Source of the DNA: Oceanobacter antarcticus
Lineage (GTDB): Bacteria > Pseudomonadota > Gammaproteobacteria > Pseudomonadales > Oceanobacteraceae
Length of the DNA: 64,000 nt
Assembly: GCF_044962685.1 (NCBI RefSeq)
Contig: NZ_JBBKTX010000007.1
Span: 1 to 64,000 of the forward strand
Reading direction: 5' to 3'
The translations under genes were made by a program, and so were the position numbers. Positions 63,153 to 64,000 of the stretch are shown here, piece by piece. The notes under the pieces are model-generated. The model did not search any database. It saw only the letters and a program-made list of their open reading frames with translations, and was not told the DNA's origin. How positions within the stretch are numbered: position 1 is the first letter of the stretch; the number at the start of each line of letters is the position of its first letter.

Positions 63153-64000
63153 ATGATTTCAAAATCAAGGAATTACGACTCGCTCAGAGGTACACGCCGT
63201 ACTCTGCTACGTAACATGCTGGCGATTCCCGCAACACTGGCGATGGCTCATTTCAGCTTGCCAGTGCTGGCCGACAGTGCCAACACAACCGGCCTGGCAG
63301 TGACCGACAGCACGGTCACTGTTGGTATCCTGCACTCGGTAACAGGCACCATGGCCATCAGCGAAACCGGTTCTGTGCAGGCAGAAAAACTGGCCATCGA
63401 CCAGATCAATGCCATGGGTGGCGTGTTGGGCCGCAAGATCGAATACACCCAGGAAGATGGTGCCAGTGACTGGCCAACCTTCGCTGAAAAAGCCAAGAAA
63501 TTGCTGGTCAGCGACAAGGTCGCAGCGGTATTCGGCTGCTGGACCTCGGCTTCCCGCAAAGCCGTCTTGCCCGTGTTCGAACAATACAACGGCATGCTCT
63601 ATTACCCTACCTTCTACGAGGGACTGGAACAGTCTCCGAACGTGATTTATACCGGCCAGGAAGCCACCCAGCAGATTCTCGAAGGTCTGAACTGGGCGTC
63701 AGAAACCAAGGGCGCAAAAAAATACTTCCTGCTCGGCTCGGACTACATCTGGCCACGTACCTCCAACAAGATTGCCCGCAAGCACATCGAAAACGTATTG
63801 CACGAACAAGTGGTTGGCGAAGAGTACTACCCGCTTGGACACACCCAGTTCAACTCCGTTATCAACAAGATCAAGCTGAAAAAGCCTGACGTAGTGTTTA
63901 TCTCCGTGGTCGGTGGTTCCAACGTGGCGTTCTACAAACAGCTGAAAGCCGCAGGTATCGACATGACCAAAGAGAAGCCGTTGTTCCTGACCATTTCGGT
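63153..64000 (+). CDS. urtA: Urea ABC transporter substrate-binding protein, N-terminal part
   Basis: The frame is open to the window edge (about 282 residues). After a signal sequence with a twin arginine (RRTLLRNMLAIPATLAMAHF), the mature part matches UrtA: VTVGILHSVTGTMAISE, the CWTSASRKAVLPVFE and MLYYPTFYEGLEQSPNVIYTGQEATQQIL motifs. UrtA brings urea to the UrtBCDE permease-ATPase complex under nitrogen limitation. A GAGG lies about 8 bases before the ATG. The downstream urt genes are outside the window. Confidence 0.92.
   Translation, partial: MISKSRNYDSLRGTRRTLLRNMLAIPATLAMAHFSLPVLADSANTTGLAVTDSTVTVGILHSVTGTMAISETGSVQAEKLAIDQINAMGGVLGRKIEYTQEDGASDWPTFAEKAKKLLVSDKVAAVFGCWTSASRKAVLPVFEQYNGMLYYPTFYEGLEQSPNVIYTGQEATQQILEGLNWASETKGAKKYFLLGSDYIWPRTSNKIARKHIENVLHEQVVGEEYYPLGHTQFNSVINKIKLKKPDVVFISVVGGSNVAFYKQLKAAGIDMTKEKPLFLTIS

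Overview
The window is a piece of a gammaproteobacterial chromosome, most like a marine or halophilic member of the Oceanospirillales/Pseudomonas side of the class. This rests on gene order and content: murA-ibaG-mlaBCDEF next to hisG and hisD, yrbG-kdsD-lptCAB-rpoN-hpf-ptsN-rapZ-ptsO, hflC-hflK-hflX-hfq-miaA-mutL-amiB-tsaE-nnr, a short-form HisG paired with HisZ, a MutL of the endonuclease type, and a glucosylglycerol-type osmolyte gene. The core is moderately GC-rich. No tRNA, rRNA or CRISPR array was seen.

Layout. 1-7.1 kb is an accessory island. Two IS copies with matching IS5-like left ends face outward around an AT-rich cargo of two secreted-protein genes; the right copy is a chimera of IS5-like and IS4-like parts. 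Beyond it lie an AAA ATPase gene, a PD-(D/E)XK-like gene and an IS-truncated small gene (a possible defence operon), a hypothetical gene and a broken ribbon-helix-helix antitoxin. 7.1-25.9 kb is conserved core: nif3-like, a DegS/AlgW protease, hisD, hisG, murA, ibaG and the mla operon on the minus strand, then the LPS-transport, sigma-54 and nitrogen-PTS run and mgtE and darP on the plus strand. 26-32.4 kb holds a lipoprotein, a glutaredoxin-like protein, an AraC regulator, a Nudix hydrolase, a rhombosortase with an adjacent GlyGly-CTERM M6 protease, and a GST-like protein. 32.3-46.8 kb is core again on the minus strand: lepB, purA, hisZ, hflC, hflK, hflX, hfq, miaA, mutL, amiB, tsaE, nnr. queG follows on the plus strand, then a basic amino-acid ABC transporter. 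51.2-58 kb has a gene-poor kilobase with two short tandem repeats, an MFS gene with a glucosylglycerol-phosphate synthase/phosphatase gene, a CarF/PEDS1-type lipid desaturase gene and an acyltransferase gene. 58-64 kb holds orn, a response regulator, a permease-fused hybrid histidine kinase, and the start of a urea ABC transporter (urtA, cut by the window edge).

How the genes work together. A large share serves the envelope: phospholipid transport (mla), peptidoglycan (murA, amiB), Kdo and LPS export (kdsD, lptCAB), membrane protein control (hflKC, lepB, DegS-like) and lipid modification (CarF-like, acyltransferase). The rpoN-ptsN-ptsO-rapZ block, the kinase/regulator pair and urtA suggest control of nitrogen supply. 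The less ordinary parts are the chimeric IS, the two-gene cargo, the ATPase/nuclease-like pair, the rhombosortase/substrate pair and the permease-kinase with a cysteine-rich linker.
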